DNA of 28,481 bases from positions 1 to 28,481 of the forward strand of contig URMF01000046.1 in assembly GCA_900548855.1 (NCBI GenBank), written 5' to 3'. Below, one piece after another: positions 14,488 through 22,141 of this stretch. This stretch comes from an uncultured Eubacteriales bacterium. GTDB lineage: Bacteria; Bacillota; Clostridia; Lachnospirales; Lachnospiraceae. The notes under the pieces were generated by a model. That model saw nothing but the letters and a program-made list of their open reading frames with translations, did no database searches and was not told the DNA's origin. A program made the position numbers and the translations under genes. The first letter of the stretch is position 1. Each line of letters opens with the position of its first letter.

Positions 14488-14772
14488 CTACATTTCATCT
14501 TCATCAAAAGAAGCATGCGGCTCTGCCACAGCCTGTTCCTCTTCTGCTACATCTGGCTCTTCTGTCATTTCAGTGTTATCCTCTGATGGGCTGCTGTTCA
14601 TATAGTGCTGTAAAATTTCAACAGCTAAAGATGCCAGAAAATAAAACACCAGAATAACCACCAGTAAAATTAACAGGGAGGTGGTAACCGCTTTTCCTGT
14701 TTTGATGTTCATAATCAGGGTAATCAGTCCTGCTACAAGCACAATAAATGCCCTTAAATACTGTAATTTCAT
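14488..14772 (-). CDS. Small two-TM membrane protein with acidic tail, function unknown
   Basis: The 94-aa product has two hydrophobic helices (about 5-22 and 30-53: FIVLVAGLITLIMNI and SLLILLVVILVFYFLASLAV) joined by a short polar turn (KTGKAV), then a 35-residue tail of almost only Glu/Asp/Ser/Pro. The hairpin topology puts both ends on the same side of the membrane, probably cytoplasmic. I do not recognise a family. ATG 14770-14772 has AAGGAG upstream; the gene lies 22 nt after cheD and 14 nt before sigD, so it is co-expressed with the chemotaxis and sigma genes. Confidence 0.75.
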   Translation of the reverse strand: MKLQYLRAFIVLVAGLITLIMNIKTGKAVTTSLLILLVVILVFYFLASLAVEILQHYMNSSPSEDNTEMTEEPDVAEEEQAVAEPHASFDEDEM

Positions 14773-14794
14773 ATTCTGCCGCTCCTTTTTTCAC

Positions 14795-15280
14795 TTATAT
14801 GTACTTATCCGCTTTTCCTGCGGAGCGGATAAGCAGTTTTTTAGAGACAGAATCAAAAATAATTGTGCGGCCATAATCCTCTCCTGTATCCTCTGCAACA
14901 ATTGGAATTCTATAGAAAGCCAAGGTTTCTTTAACCGCTTTTACATTCCTTTCTCCCACATTTCCCAACTCGGTTTTGCCCGAAAATTGGAACATGGCGG
15001 CTCCTCCTGCAATCTTCGCAGACAGCACATTCCGATGTATTCCATGTTTTTCTAAAGCACCAAGCAAATCTTCAATGCCTGTATCTGCAAACTTTGCCCG
15101 GCTGGAATTATTTTTTATTTCTTTACTGGACGGCAGCATAATGTGCAGCAGTCCACAATAGTCACTAATGTTACTATATAATACAATGCCAACACAGGAG
15201 CCCAGCCCTATTGTTGTAATTTTATTCGGTACTTTACATAGCTTCCACTCAGCAATTCCAACTCTAGTAATCTCTTCCAT
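14795..15280 (-). CDS. cheD: Chemoreceptor glutamine deamidase CheD
   Basis: Deamidates glutamines of methyl-accepting chemoreceptors and binds CheC. The 161-aa product contains the active-site block TTIGLGSCVGIVLY with catalytic Cys29, then GLLHIMLP with His46; Thr23 completes the triad (spacing equals that of T. maritima CheD T21/C27/H44). LSAKIAGGAAMF and NVGERNVKAVKETL are further family blocks. Start ATG 15278-15280 lies 3 nt after the cheC stop, with only a modest GGGTG Shine-Dalgarno, so translation coupling is likely. Confidence 0.97.
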   Translation of the reverse strand: MEEITRVGIAEWKLCKVPNKITTIGLGSCVGIVLYSNISDYCGLLHIMLPSSKEIKNNSSRAKFADTGIEDLLGALEKHGIHRNVLSAKIAGGAAMFQFSGKTELGNVGERNVKAVKETLAFYRIPIVAEDTGEDYGRTIIFDSVSKKLLIRSAGKADKYI

Positions 15281-15283
15281 TGC

Positions 15284-15901
15284 TTAACACCCGATTCCTA
15301 AAGATTCAAAAATATGTTCAAAAGACAGCTCATCCGTCACAAACATTAAAAACCCATTGATTGGACGCTGGTTGTCCAGAAACTTAGAGTCAATTATTAA
15401 TGCCTGGTCGCTAACCTGTCCTAATTCACTAATCGGCAAACTTAAGACCGCTCCTGCCATATCCACACAAATTGCCGGCGGCTCTGTGCGAAGCTGTAAA
15501 TTGGTTAATGTTCCAATTGAAGAAATATAGGAACTCATCAGAATATTTCCTACTTCCTTCAACGCCGACTTATCCATATGGTCAAACTCCTGAAAATCCT
15601 CCGGATAAGTTTTTGACAGCATGGTTCCTGCCAGGTTCTTCGCTTCTTCAAATTCCAGAATAAACAGAGTCATTCCCTGTAATTCACCGGTAAAATGTGT
15701 TAAAACCGCCGCAACGATAGTTTCCGGTCCTCCTACCATATCCGATATTTCGTTAAAATCTACAAATTTAACAACCGGGACCTCCATGCGGAGATTAGAA
15801 TCCAGCATAACCGAAAGCGCCGTAGTGGCATTTCCTGCTCCGATGTTGCCAATTTCCTTTAATATATCTAATTTCATACTTGTCAGTTCATGATTCGCCA
15901 T
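15284..15901 (-). CDS. cheC: CheY-P phosphatase CheC
   Basis: Dephosphorylates CheY-P and, with CheD, forms a feedback loop in Bacillus-type adaptation. Two active-site repeats are both intact: DILKEIGNIGAGNATTALS near the N terminus and SALKEVGNILMSSYISSI in the middle, each with the Glu and Asn needed for catalysis. Length is 205 aa from the chosen start. A GTG at 15908-15910 is in frame, but it sits in the ribosome binding site TAGGTGA; ATG 15899-15901 is correctly spaced 5 nt from it. It follows the cheW stop by 9 nt and precedes cheD by 3 nt. Confidence 0.96.
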   Translation of the reverse strand: MANHELTSMKLDILKEIGNIGAGNATTALSVMLDSNLRMEVPVVKFVDFNEISDMVGGPETIVAAVLTHFTGELQGMTLFILEFEEAKNLAGTMLSKTYPEDFQEFDHMDKSALKEVGNILMSSYISSIGTLTNLQLRTEPPAICVDMAGAVLSLPISELGQVSDQALIIDSKFLDNQRPINGFLMFVTDELSFEHIFESLGIGC

Positions 15902-15910
15902 ACTATTCAC

Positions 15911-16360
15911 CTACACATAATCCAATTCTGAAATAATCCCCTGAATGTTCAAAAGGGAAATTAATGTGTCCTTATATTTGCCGACTCCCAATAAATTCAA
16001 TCCCTGCTCGTCATAGACAGCCTTTTCTATATTCTCTTCCTCCAAAGTGACAACCTCCCGTACTTCATCCACTAAAATACCAATCTTGGCATTGCTTTCC
16101 GGTTTAATTATAATAATACGAGTGGCATTTGTATGCTCCTTCGGTTCCAGTTCAAACCGGAGCCGCAAATTCATGACCGGAATAATCTCACCTCGCAGGT
16201 TAATCACTCCTGAAAAATAGGATTGTGACTTAGGCACCCTGGTAATCTGCTGCATCCGGACAATATTATCAATAAATGAAATATCAATACCATACTGCTC
16301 ACTGTCTAATTTTACTACAATATACTGTTTTGCTTCATTTACTACTGCATTTTCATCCAT
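15911..16360 (-). CDS. cheW: Chemotaxis coupling protein CheW
   Basis: Scaffolds CheA to chemoreceptors. The 149-aa single CheW domain shows YIVVKLDSEQYGIDISFIDNI, ITRVPKSQSYFSGVINLRGE, IIPVMNLRLRFEL and IGILVDEVREVVTL, then a terminal repeat ending NIQGIISELDYV. ATG 16358-16360 has a very G-rich GGGGGAG site. It is 13 nt after cheA, in operon with cheC. Confidence 0.97.
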   Translation of the reverse strand: MDENAVVNEAKQYIVVKLDSEQYGIDISFIDNIVRMQQITRVPKSQSYFSGVINLRGEIIPVMNLRLRFELEPKEHTNATRIIIIKPESNAKIGILVDEVREVVTLEEENIEKAVYDEQGLNLLGVGKYKDTLISLLNIQGIISELDYV

Positions 16361-16373
16361 GATAACTCCCCCT

Positions 16374-18434
16374 TTATACTAACGAATTTGAGTCAATAAT
16401 CAGTGCAACTTCACCATCACCTAAAATAGTTGCTCCGCTAATCATCTTATGAATATTAATATATTTTCCAAGCGGCTTAATAACAATTTCCTGCTGTCCT
16501 AATAAATTGTCAATTACAAGACCAGTCTGCTTATCACCCTTCTTGACAATAACCACAACAAGATTTTCAGGCTCTTCCTCTCTTGGGGCACAGTCTAATA
16601 CCTCATCAAGACGTACAATCGGAATAACGGTTCCTCTTAAATTAATCACTTCTTTCTGCTGTACATACTTAATGTCACTTACCATAACGTCTTCAATGGT
16701 AACAATGGAATTCAGTGGAATTGCATATTTTTCATCACGGACTTCAACCATAAGCGCCTGGATAATGGCAAGCGTTAACGGCAGACGAACTGTAAATTTT
16801 GTACCCTCTCCAAGCTTTGTGGATACTTCAACATCTCCACCGAGACCTTCAATTTTGTTCTTAACAACATCAAGTCCCACACCACGTCCAGATACATCTG
16901 AAATTTTCTCTGCCGTGGAAAATGCCGGCTTAAACAGTAAATCTATAGCTTCTTTTTCAGACAGCATTTCTGCCTGCTCTTCTGTAATATGTCCCTTCTT
17001 AACAGCAGATGCCTTTACCTTCTCTACATCAATTCCGGCACCGTCATCAATAACCTCAATGGTAACATTGTTGCCATCCTGATATGCGTTCAGCTGGATG
17101 GTTCCCACCTGCGGCTTACCCAGCTTCAGACGGTCTATGGTGGATTCCAGTCCATGATCTGCGGAATTTCTCAGCATATGCATTAATGGGTCTCCAATTT
17201 CATCAATAACCGTACGGTCAAGCTCCGTATCTTCACCAGTCATAATCAGCTCCATCTCTTTGCCAAGCTTTTTAGACAAATCCCGAATCATACGAGGGAA
17301 CCGGTTTACCACACTCTCAATTGGCACCATTCGGACCTTCATAACGGATTCATGAAGATTCGTAGTAATTCTCTCTAAGTATTCAATTTGCTCATTAAAG
17401 CTCTGCATGGAGGTCTTACTATCCTCCTGGTTGCTGACAGAGACAAGCCCGTTCTTGGCAATGATAAGCTCACTTACCAGATTCATTAAAACATCCAGCT
17501 TCTCAATATCTACACGTACAGAACGGTTCGCCACCGGCTTGCTGCTGGTTTTGGCAGGCGCTGCAGCCTTTTTCTTTGTCTCTTCCTTCTTTTCTGGATC
17601 TTTTTCCTCTTTGGGCTGTACGGAGCTTATCACCTCCGCATCTACCGGAATCTCAAAATCTTCTATCACAACATCCTTAATTTCTGATACATTGGAGATT
17701 ACCTTTTTCACCTCATCCAGAGATTTGTCCGAAATAACCAGCATGGAAAAATCAAAGTCAAACTTTTCATCCTCAATGTCCTGTACCACTGGAACGGATT
17801 TAATCATCTCGCCAACGCTTTCTATACCCTTAAATACAAGAAATGCACGAGCAGCCTTTAAAATACAGTTCTCGTCAATATATACGGTAACACCATATAC
17901 ATTTTTGTTTTGTGCCTTAGCCTCCTGAATTGCATTTTTCTCAAAGTCCGCAATACTGATATGTAAAAATTTACGCTTGTCCTCATTATCGGAGGATTCT
18001 GTTTCCTTTTTTGCCTCTGCTTCCTTTGCCGCCGTTTTCGGCTGTTCTCCTTCAGATTCTAAACAGGCATTCAGCATGCCTATAATCTCTTCATTATCAT
18101 TCTCCCCCTCATCAGAGGTTTCTACGATACAACCTAAATATTCTTCAATTGCATCCAGGCATTTAAATACAATATCTACTAAATCAGGTGTTACGCTCAT
18201 CTTTCCATTCCGGATTTCCGAGAATACATTTTCCATGTCATGGGTCAGCCGCTGCATACGTTTAAATCCCATTGTTCCCGCCATACCCTTCAGGGAATGG
18301 GCTGCCCGGAAAATCTCGTTCACGGTATCAATATTATCCGGTTCCGCTTCCAATACCAAAACCTGGTCATTCAAAGTCTGTAAATGTTCCTTTGTTTCAT
18401 CAATAAAAATCTCAAGATATTGACTTAAATCCAT
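16374..18434 (-). CDS. cheA: Chemotaxis histidine kinase CheA
   Basis: Autophosphorylating kinase that relays receptor signals to CheY. All five domains are present in 686 aa: P1 HPt (1-105) with RAAHSLKGMAG and phospho-acceptor His46; P2 CheY-binding (about 155-262); P3 dimerisation (about 303-370); P4 ATPase with N box HMLRNSADHGLE (419-430), DDGAGID (463-469), FKPAFSTAE (501-509) and GRGVGLDVV (516-524); and P5 CheW-like (about 552-686). A Lys/Ala-rich linker joins P2 and P3. ATG 18432-18434 lies one base after the cheB stop and its GGGGGTG site is inside cheB. No key residue is missing. Confidence 0.98.
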   Translation of the reverse strand: MDLSQYLEIFIDETKEHLQTLNDQVLVLEAEPDNIDTVNEIFRAAHSLKGMAGTMGFKRMQRLTHDMENVFSEIRNGKMSVTPDLVDIVFKCLDAIEEYLGCIVETSDEGENDNEEIIGMLNACLESEGEQPKTAAKEAEAKKETESSDNEDKRKFLHISIADFEKNAIQEAKAQNKNVYGVTVYIDENCILKAARAFLVFKGIESVGEMIKSVPVVQDIEDEKFDFDFSMLVISDKSLDEVKKVISNVSEIKDVVIEDFEIPVDAEVISSVQPKEEKDPEKKEETKKKAAAPAKTSSKPVANRSVRVDIEKLDVLMNLVSELIIAKNGLVSVSNQEDSKTSMQSFNEQIEYLERITTNLHESVMKVRMVPIESVVNRFPRMIRDLSKKLGKEMELIMTGEDTELDRTVIDEIGDPLMHMLRNSADHGLESTIDRLKLGKPQVGTIQLNAYQDGNNVTIEVIDDGAGIDVEKVKASAVKKGHITEEQAEMLSEKEAIDLLFKPAFSTAEKISDVSGRGVGLDVVKNKIEGLGGDVEVSTKLGEGTKFTVRLPLTLAIIQALMVEVRDEKYAIPLNSIVTIEDVMVSDIKYVQQKEVINLRGTVIPIVRLDEVLDCAPREEEPENLVVVIVKKGDKQTGLVIDNLLGQQEIVIKPLGKYINIHKMISGATILGDGEVALIIDSNSLV

Positions 18435-18435
18435 G

Positions 18436-19032
18436 TTAAAACACCCCCACCTTTTTTATTATTTCTTTGCCAATTTCTTCTAATGGTAACACTATATCTG
18501 CTATGCTTTTTTCCACAATGACCTTTGGCATGCCATAAACGACACAGGATTCCCTGTTTTGTGCAATCGTATACACAGGCTGCCTGGCTTTCAGGCTCTT
18601 GATTCCCTCATAGCCATCGGCCCCCATACCGGTAAGTACCACACAGATAACCAAATCTACCGACAGGGAAGCCACGCTTTCAAGTGTAATATTCGCACAA
18701 GGCTTCAGTCCATTCACCGGTTCCGCATCATATTCAGAAAAAATGATTTTCCCGCCGGAATCCTTTTTCAGTTGTAGATGGATTCCACCTCTTGCAAGAT
18801 ACACGTGTCCTTTTTTTAACACCTCACCGTTCACTGCCTCACTAACTGAAATCTCACTGACATCATCCAGACGTTCCGCCAGGGAATTGGTAAAACCCTT
18901 GGGCATATGCTGCACGATTACAACCGGTGCATCCAGATTCCTGTCAAGAGTGGGAATCAGTGTATGTAATGCTTTCGGACCGCCCGTAGAACAGGCAATA
19001 ATGACAAGTTTATTCTTACTATTTGCTGCCAT
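18436..19032 (-). CDS. cheB: CheB methylesterase domain protein without receiver domain
   Basis: Demethylates or deamidates receptor glutamates. The 198-aa protein is the C-terminal catalytic domain only: ACSTGGPKAL with nucleophile Ser15, VQHMPKGFT with His42, and LTGMGADGYEG with Asp139, matching the spacing of the Salmonella triad. Typical CheB is about 350 aa with an N-terminal CheY-like receiver that inhibits the esterase until phosphorylated; none is encoded upstream, since the 200 nt before the ATG are a terminator and promoters. The start ATG 19030-19032 has GGAG about 8 nt upstream. First gene of the chemotaxis unit and one base from cheA. The activity would be regulated some other way, or be constitutive. 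Confidence 0.93.
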   Translation of the reverse strand: MAANSKNKLVIIACSTGGPKALHTLIPTLDRNLDAPVVIVQHMPKGFTNSLAERLDDVSEISVSEAVNGEVLKKGHVYLARGGIHLQLKKDSGGKIIFSEYDAEPVNGLKPCANITLESVASLSVDLVICVVLTGMGADGYEGIKSLKARQPVYTIAQNRESCVVYGMPKVIVEKSIADIVLPLEEIGKEIIKKVGVF

Positions 19033-19095
19033 ATCCTCACTCCGTCAACTTTGTATCATAAATTGGCTGCATATAAGCGCCATTTATATGTTTTT

Positions 19096-19156
19096 ATTAT
19101 ACCAAAATCCCATCTGCACATAAGTGTATAATAACATTTTATCCAAAAAAGGTCCA
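19096..19156 (-). promoter_or_regulatory. Two candidate promoters for the cheB-cheA cluster
   Basis: Distal: TGGACC (19151-19156), 17 nt, TATTAT (19128-19133) on the minus strand, 4 of 6 and 5 of 6 matches. Proximal: extended -10 TGGTATAAT with TATAAT at 19096-19101 and no clear -35. Both lie between the terminator after the PilZ gene and the cheB start, so the chemotaxis block can be transcribed independently. I found no sigma-28-type box. Confidence 0.55.
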
Positions 19157-19180
19157 CTAGACATTTTCCCATATGCTTGG

Positions 19181-19231
19181 TAACAAAAAAGAAAGTATTA
19201 TATTACACTTTCTTTTTTGTAATATAATACT
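19181..19231 (-). terminator. Strong terminator between the flagellar-gate and chemotaxis genes
   Basis: A perfect 14-bp AT-rich stem (arms 19218-19231 and 19194-19207), 10-nt loop, then TTCTTTTTTG on the minus strand. It begins one base after the PilZ gene stop codon. The plus strand has no T tract after the stem. Confidence 0.85.
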
Positions 19232-19232
19232 T

Positions 19233-19967
19233 CTAGTTCATCCCCAACTGCTTGGAACGGTTTCTTCTCTGCTCATGGAAAATATACCGGATGATTTTCT
19301 CCCGCAGACCCTGGTCCATGCGCCAGAACTTAATATGATGGTCATATACGGAATTGTTGTTCTGATTACGCAGTGAACGAAGCACCCATGCATAAGCATA
19401 CACTACTTCTGTTTTATCCTCCATTGTAATGCCAAATCGCACCTGAACCATAGTGTTCTTTTCTGCCTGGAAGGCAGATACATAACGGATTCCTCCTCCG
19501 CTTAAATCCAGCATTACCGCCTTCTTCCAATCTAACTGCTCTTCATCTGCATTATATGCATTTCCGGCTTCTAACATTTCCTGTTCTTCCTGTTCCAGTA
19601 TTCGGTATTCAATAGGCATACGACATTCAAAACGGAAATATTCTCTCCTTTGAACCTTCTCTAAACCGGTTTTTTGTTCGATTTCCAACAACAGAAGGGA
19701 ATCCTTTTTATAGCGGCCCATAACCTCCGCTTCACAGCGTAGCAGACCTGATTTTGTGTAAAAAGTCGCATAAAATCCCTGTCCCACGCTTAAAGGAATC
19801 ACCTTTCCCTCCTTTATTGGCATTGCAACAAAAATACGCTCCGGCTCCTGGCCTTCATCCAATACCTGACTGACATAGATATCCGGTTCTTTATCCGGAT
19901 ATACCGAAAGACGCGTTTCAATTTTTTCTAAATCCAGTTTGTCTCCAATCTCAATTCTACTATCCAT
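19233..19967 (-). CDS. PilZ-domain c-di-GMP receptor (YcgR/DgrA-like)
   Basis: The 244-aa protein has an N-terminal YcgR-like beta domain (about 1-100) and a C-terminal PilZ domain: QRREYFRFECRMP with the RxxxR motif (R108-R112) and VMLDLSGGGIRYVS with D154xS156xxG159, both needed for c-di-GMP binding. Such proteins brake or modulate the motor on c-di-GMP binding; this is inference from the family. Start: the frame runs upstream into flhG, but ATG 19965-19967 has TAGGAG 8 nt upstream and lies 10 nt after the flhG stop. It is the last gene before a terminator. The gene pairs flagellar placement with second-messenger control. Confidence 0.9.
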   Translation of the reverse strand: MDSRIEIGDKLDLEKIETRLSVYPDKEPDIYVSQVLDEGQEPERIFVAMPIKEGKVIPLSVGQGFYATFYTKSGLLRCEAEVMGRYKKDSLLLLEIEQKTGLEKVQRREYFRFECRMPIEYRILEQEEQEMLEAGNAYNADEEQLDWKKAVMLDLSGGGIRYVSAFQAEKNTMVQVRFGITMEDKTEVVYAYAWVLRSLRNQNNNSVYDHHIKFWRMDQGLREKIIRYIFHEQRRNRSKQLGMN

Positions 19968-19977
19968 ACGCTCTCTC

Positions 19978-20859
19978 CTACCTGCTATTCTTTTTTGATT
20001 TAATAAAGTTAAGCAGCACCTTTGCAACCCCCATTTTGGTCTCTTCTTTCTCCGGAACATCAAGCAGCTTATTGCAGATTCCCCGGATGTGAACAGCTGC
20101 TTCACTGTTCGGAGCACTTAAAGAAACCGGTTTTTGCTCAATCACTGCATTTGCAATCTTTTTGTCCAGTGGAATATATCCAATATATTCCAGCTGGATA
20201 TTCAAAAATTTTGAAACAACAATGCTGATTTTATTATATATTTCCTTTCCTTCTTCTTTATTTTCTACTCTGTTGGTAATCACTTTAATGGATTTCTGCT
20301 CCCGTTTAAAATCCTTTTTCCGGTTTACTGCCTTCAACAGGGAATAGGCATCCGTAATAGATGTAGGTTCCGGGGTTACAACCAGTAAAACCTCAGGAGA
20401 GCTCAGCACAAATTCAATTACAGAATCTGCAATTCCGGCTCCAGTATCAATGATTATCACATCATAGAGGCTGTCAAGCTTCACCAGCTTGGCAATCAGC
20501 TTCTTAATCTGCTCCTTATCCAGATTCACCAAATCCTGTACACCGGAGCCTCCGGAAATAAACCCGATTCCCATGGGTCCCTCTGTTATTATCTCCTCTA
20601 TGGTTTTATTGTTATAAATCAAATCTACCAGATTATATTGTGGTCGGATTCCCAACATTACCTCTACATTCGCCAGTCCAAAATCCGCATCCAGAATTAC
20701 CACATTTTTTCCCTGCGCTTTAAAATGCAGCGCTAAATTAACAGAAATACTGGTTTTCCCAACACCACCCTTTCCACTGGTAACGGTAATCACCCTGGAG
20801 GACGGAACACGGTCACTTAACATTTCCACTTTTTCACGTAATTTATCAGCCTGGTCCAT
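19978..20859 (-). CDS. flhG: Flagellar number regulator FlhG (MinD-like ATPase, YlxH)
   Basis: ParA/MinD-family ATPase that controls flagellum number and assembly, and stimulates FlhF GTPase. The protein starts MDQADKLREKVE, which contains the DQAxxLR motif known to activate FlhF. Then come the deviant Walker A SGKGGVGKT (28-36), DADFGLANVEVMLGI (57-71), DVIIIDTGAGI and the C-terminal part with VITNRVENKEEGKEI. Start: GTG at 20869-20871 is in frame but lies on the AGGAGGTG Shine-Dalgarno; ATG 20857-20859 is 9-11 nt after it and preserves the DQAxxLR start. It overlaps the flhF end by 14 nt. Product 293 aa, normal. Confidence 0.95.
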   Translation of the reverse strand: MDQADKLREKVEMLSDRVPSSRVITVTSGKGGVGKTSISVNLALHFKAQGKNVVILDADFGLANVEVMLGIRPQYNLVDLIYNNKTIEEIITEGPMGIGFISGGSGVQDLVNLDKEQIKKLIAKLVKLDSLYDVIIIDTGAGIADSVIEFVLSSPEVLLVVTPEPTSITDAYSLLKAVNRKKDFKREQKSIKVITNRVENKEEGKEIYNKISIVVSKFLNIQLEYIGYIPLDKKIANAVIEQKPVSLSAPNSEAAVHIRGICNKLLDVPEKEETKMGVAKVLLNFIKSKKNSR

Positions 20860-22141
20860 AGCCGTCGCCACCTCCTAAAACCTGTTTGGCGATGATTTGC
20901 GGATTCATAATTTCTATATCATCGGGTACATTCTGTCCGTAGGAAACATAAGATAATGGTCTTCCTGTATCTAACTTAATATTCAGAATATTTCCAATGG
21001 CATCCGTTTCATCCAGTTTTGTAAAAATCAGATTATAATCCGTTATATCTTCATATAAGGCTGTAATCTTCTTTAAATCCTTATATTTCGTTGTAGCACT
21101 TAAGACAAGATATGTCGTCATGCTGTATTCCGAAAATGCATCGAATAAATTCTTCAGGTCGTCAATCTGTTCCTTATTTTTATGGGAACGTCCGGCAGTG
21201 TCCATTAACAGATAATCATAGTCTTTATACTTTGACAGAAGCATATCTAAATCATCTTTCTCATAAACCACCTCTACCGGAATTGATAAAATATTGGCAT
21301 ATGTTTTAATCTGCTCCACTGCAGCAATCCGGTAAGTATCAGAAGTAAAGATAACAATTTTCTTTTTCTCTTCCAATAACAGCTTAGAAGAAAGCTTTGC
21401 AATTGTGGTGGTTTTCCCTACACCGGTGGGACCAACAAAAAAGATTACTTTTGGTTTTTTATCTTCCTCATTAAATGATATCGGTCTCATTTCTCCGATT
21501 TTTAAGATTATCTTCTGATATACCAAAGACAGCATATCCTCCAACGTACGAATATTACCAGAGCTGGTAATTTCGTCCATTATCTGATTTGCATAGGTAT
21601 AAGACACCTCATTGCCGGTGAGCTGCTCAATAATCAAATCAATGGATTTGTTTTTCAGGCTGTCCTTTTCGGATATTTCATCCTCCTGCTTTGAATGTGC
21701 TTCCTTTTTCTCCTGTTCCTTGTCACCGGCTTCTTCACTGGAATCGGAAGTCTCCTTCACCGGTTTGTTTCCAGCTGATTTCTGGTTTTCCTTTTTCTGG
21801 TTTTCAATCTGCTGCTCCAACAGCATTGCCAGACTGTTTAATTTTTCTTCTAATTCCTTCGCCTCTTTGGCTTCCTCTGACTCCTTCTTCGTTTCCGGAT
21901 GAAGCTTTTCATCAATCTGGGCATTAAACTGAGAAGTTACCCTGCTCTCCTGTTTCTGCTCCTGGCTATTTGCCTCATCTACAGCAGCTGTCACTTCCAC
22001 CTTAGTTTTCCGGAAAATCTTAAACATTCCCTTTGGTTTAATTGTTTTAATATTCATGACAATCGCATCCTTGCCGAGATCCTCTTTGGCAAGCATAATC
22101 GCCTCTGTCTCTGTATTTGCCTGAAATTTTTTAATTATCAT
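20846..22141 (-). CDS. flhF: Flagellar biosynthesis SRP-type GTPase FlhF
   Basis: Positions flagella at the cell surface. The 431-aa protein has an N-terminal B domain (1-53, MIIKKFQANTETEAIMLAKE), a long charged, disordered linker (about 55-165), and the NG domain: GPTGVGKTTTIAKL (237-250), SDTYRIAAVEQIKTYA (267-282), DTAGRSHKN (314-322) and TKLDETD (374-380). All G motifs are intact. ATG 22139-22141 overlaps the flhA end by 11 nt and follows GGGGTGGTGA inside flhA. Overlap with flhG indicates tight co-translation of the two partners. Confidence 0.97.
   Translation of the reverse strand: MIIKKFQANTETEAIMLAKEDLGKDAIVMNIKTIKPKGMFKIFRKTKVEVTAAVDEANSQEQKQESRVTSQFNAQIDEKLHPETKKESEEAKEAKELEEKLNSLAMLLEQQIENQKKENQKSAGNKPVKETSDSSEEAGDKEQEKKEAHSKQEDEISEKDSLKNKSIDLIIEQLTGNEVSYTYANQIMDEITSSGNIRTLEDMLSLVYQKIILKIGEMRPISFNEEDKKPKVIFFVGPTGVGKTTTIAKLSSKLLLEEKKKIVIFTSDTYRIAAVEQIKTYANILSIPVEVVYEKDDLDMLLSKYKDYDYLLMDTAGRSHKNKEQIDDLKNLFDAFSEYSMTTYLVLSATTKYKDLKKITALYEDITDYNLIFTKLDETDAIGNILNIKLDTGRPLSYVSYGQNVPDDIEIMNPQIIAKQVLGGGDGYGPG

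Noticed and set aside
19968..20117. A 50-codon N-terminal extension of the PilZ gene into flhG
   Set aside because: A well-spaced TAGGAG site precedes the ATG at 19967, and the extension is flhG coding sequence in another frame.
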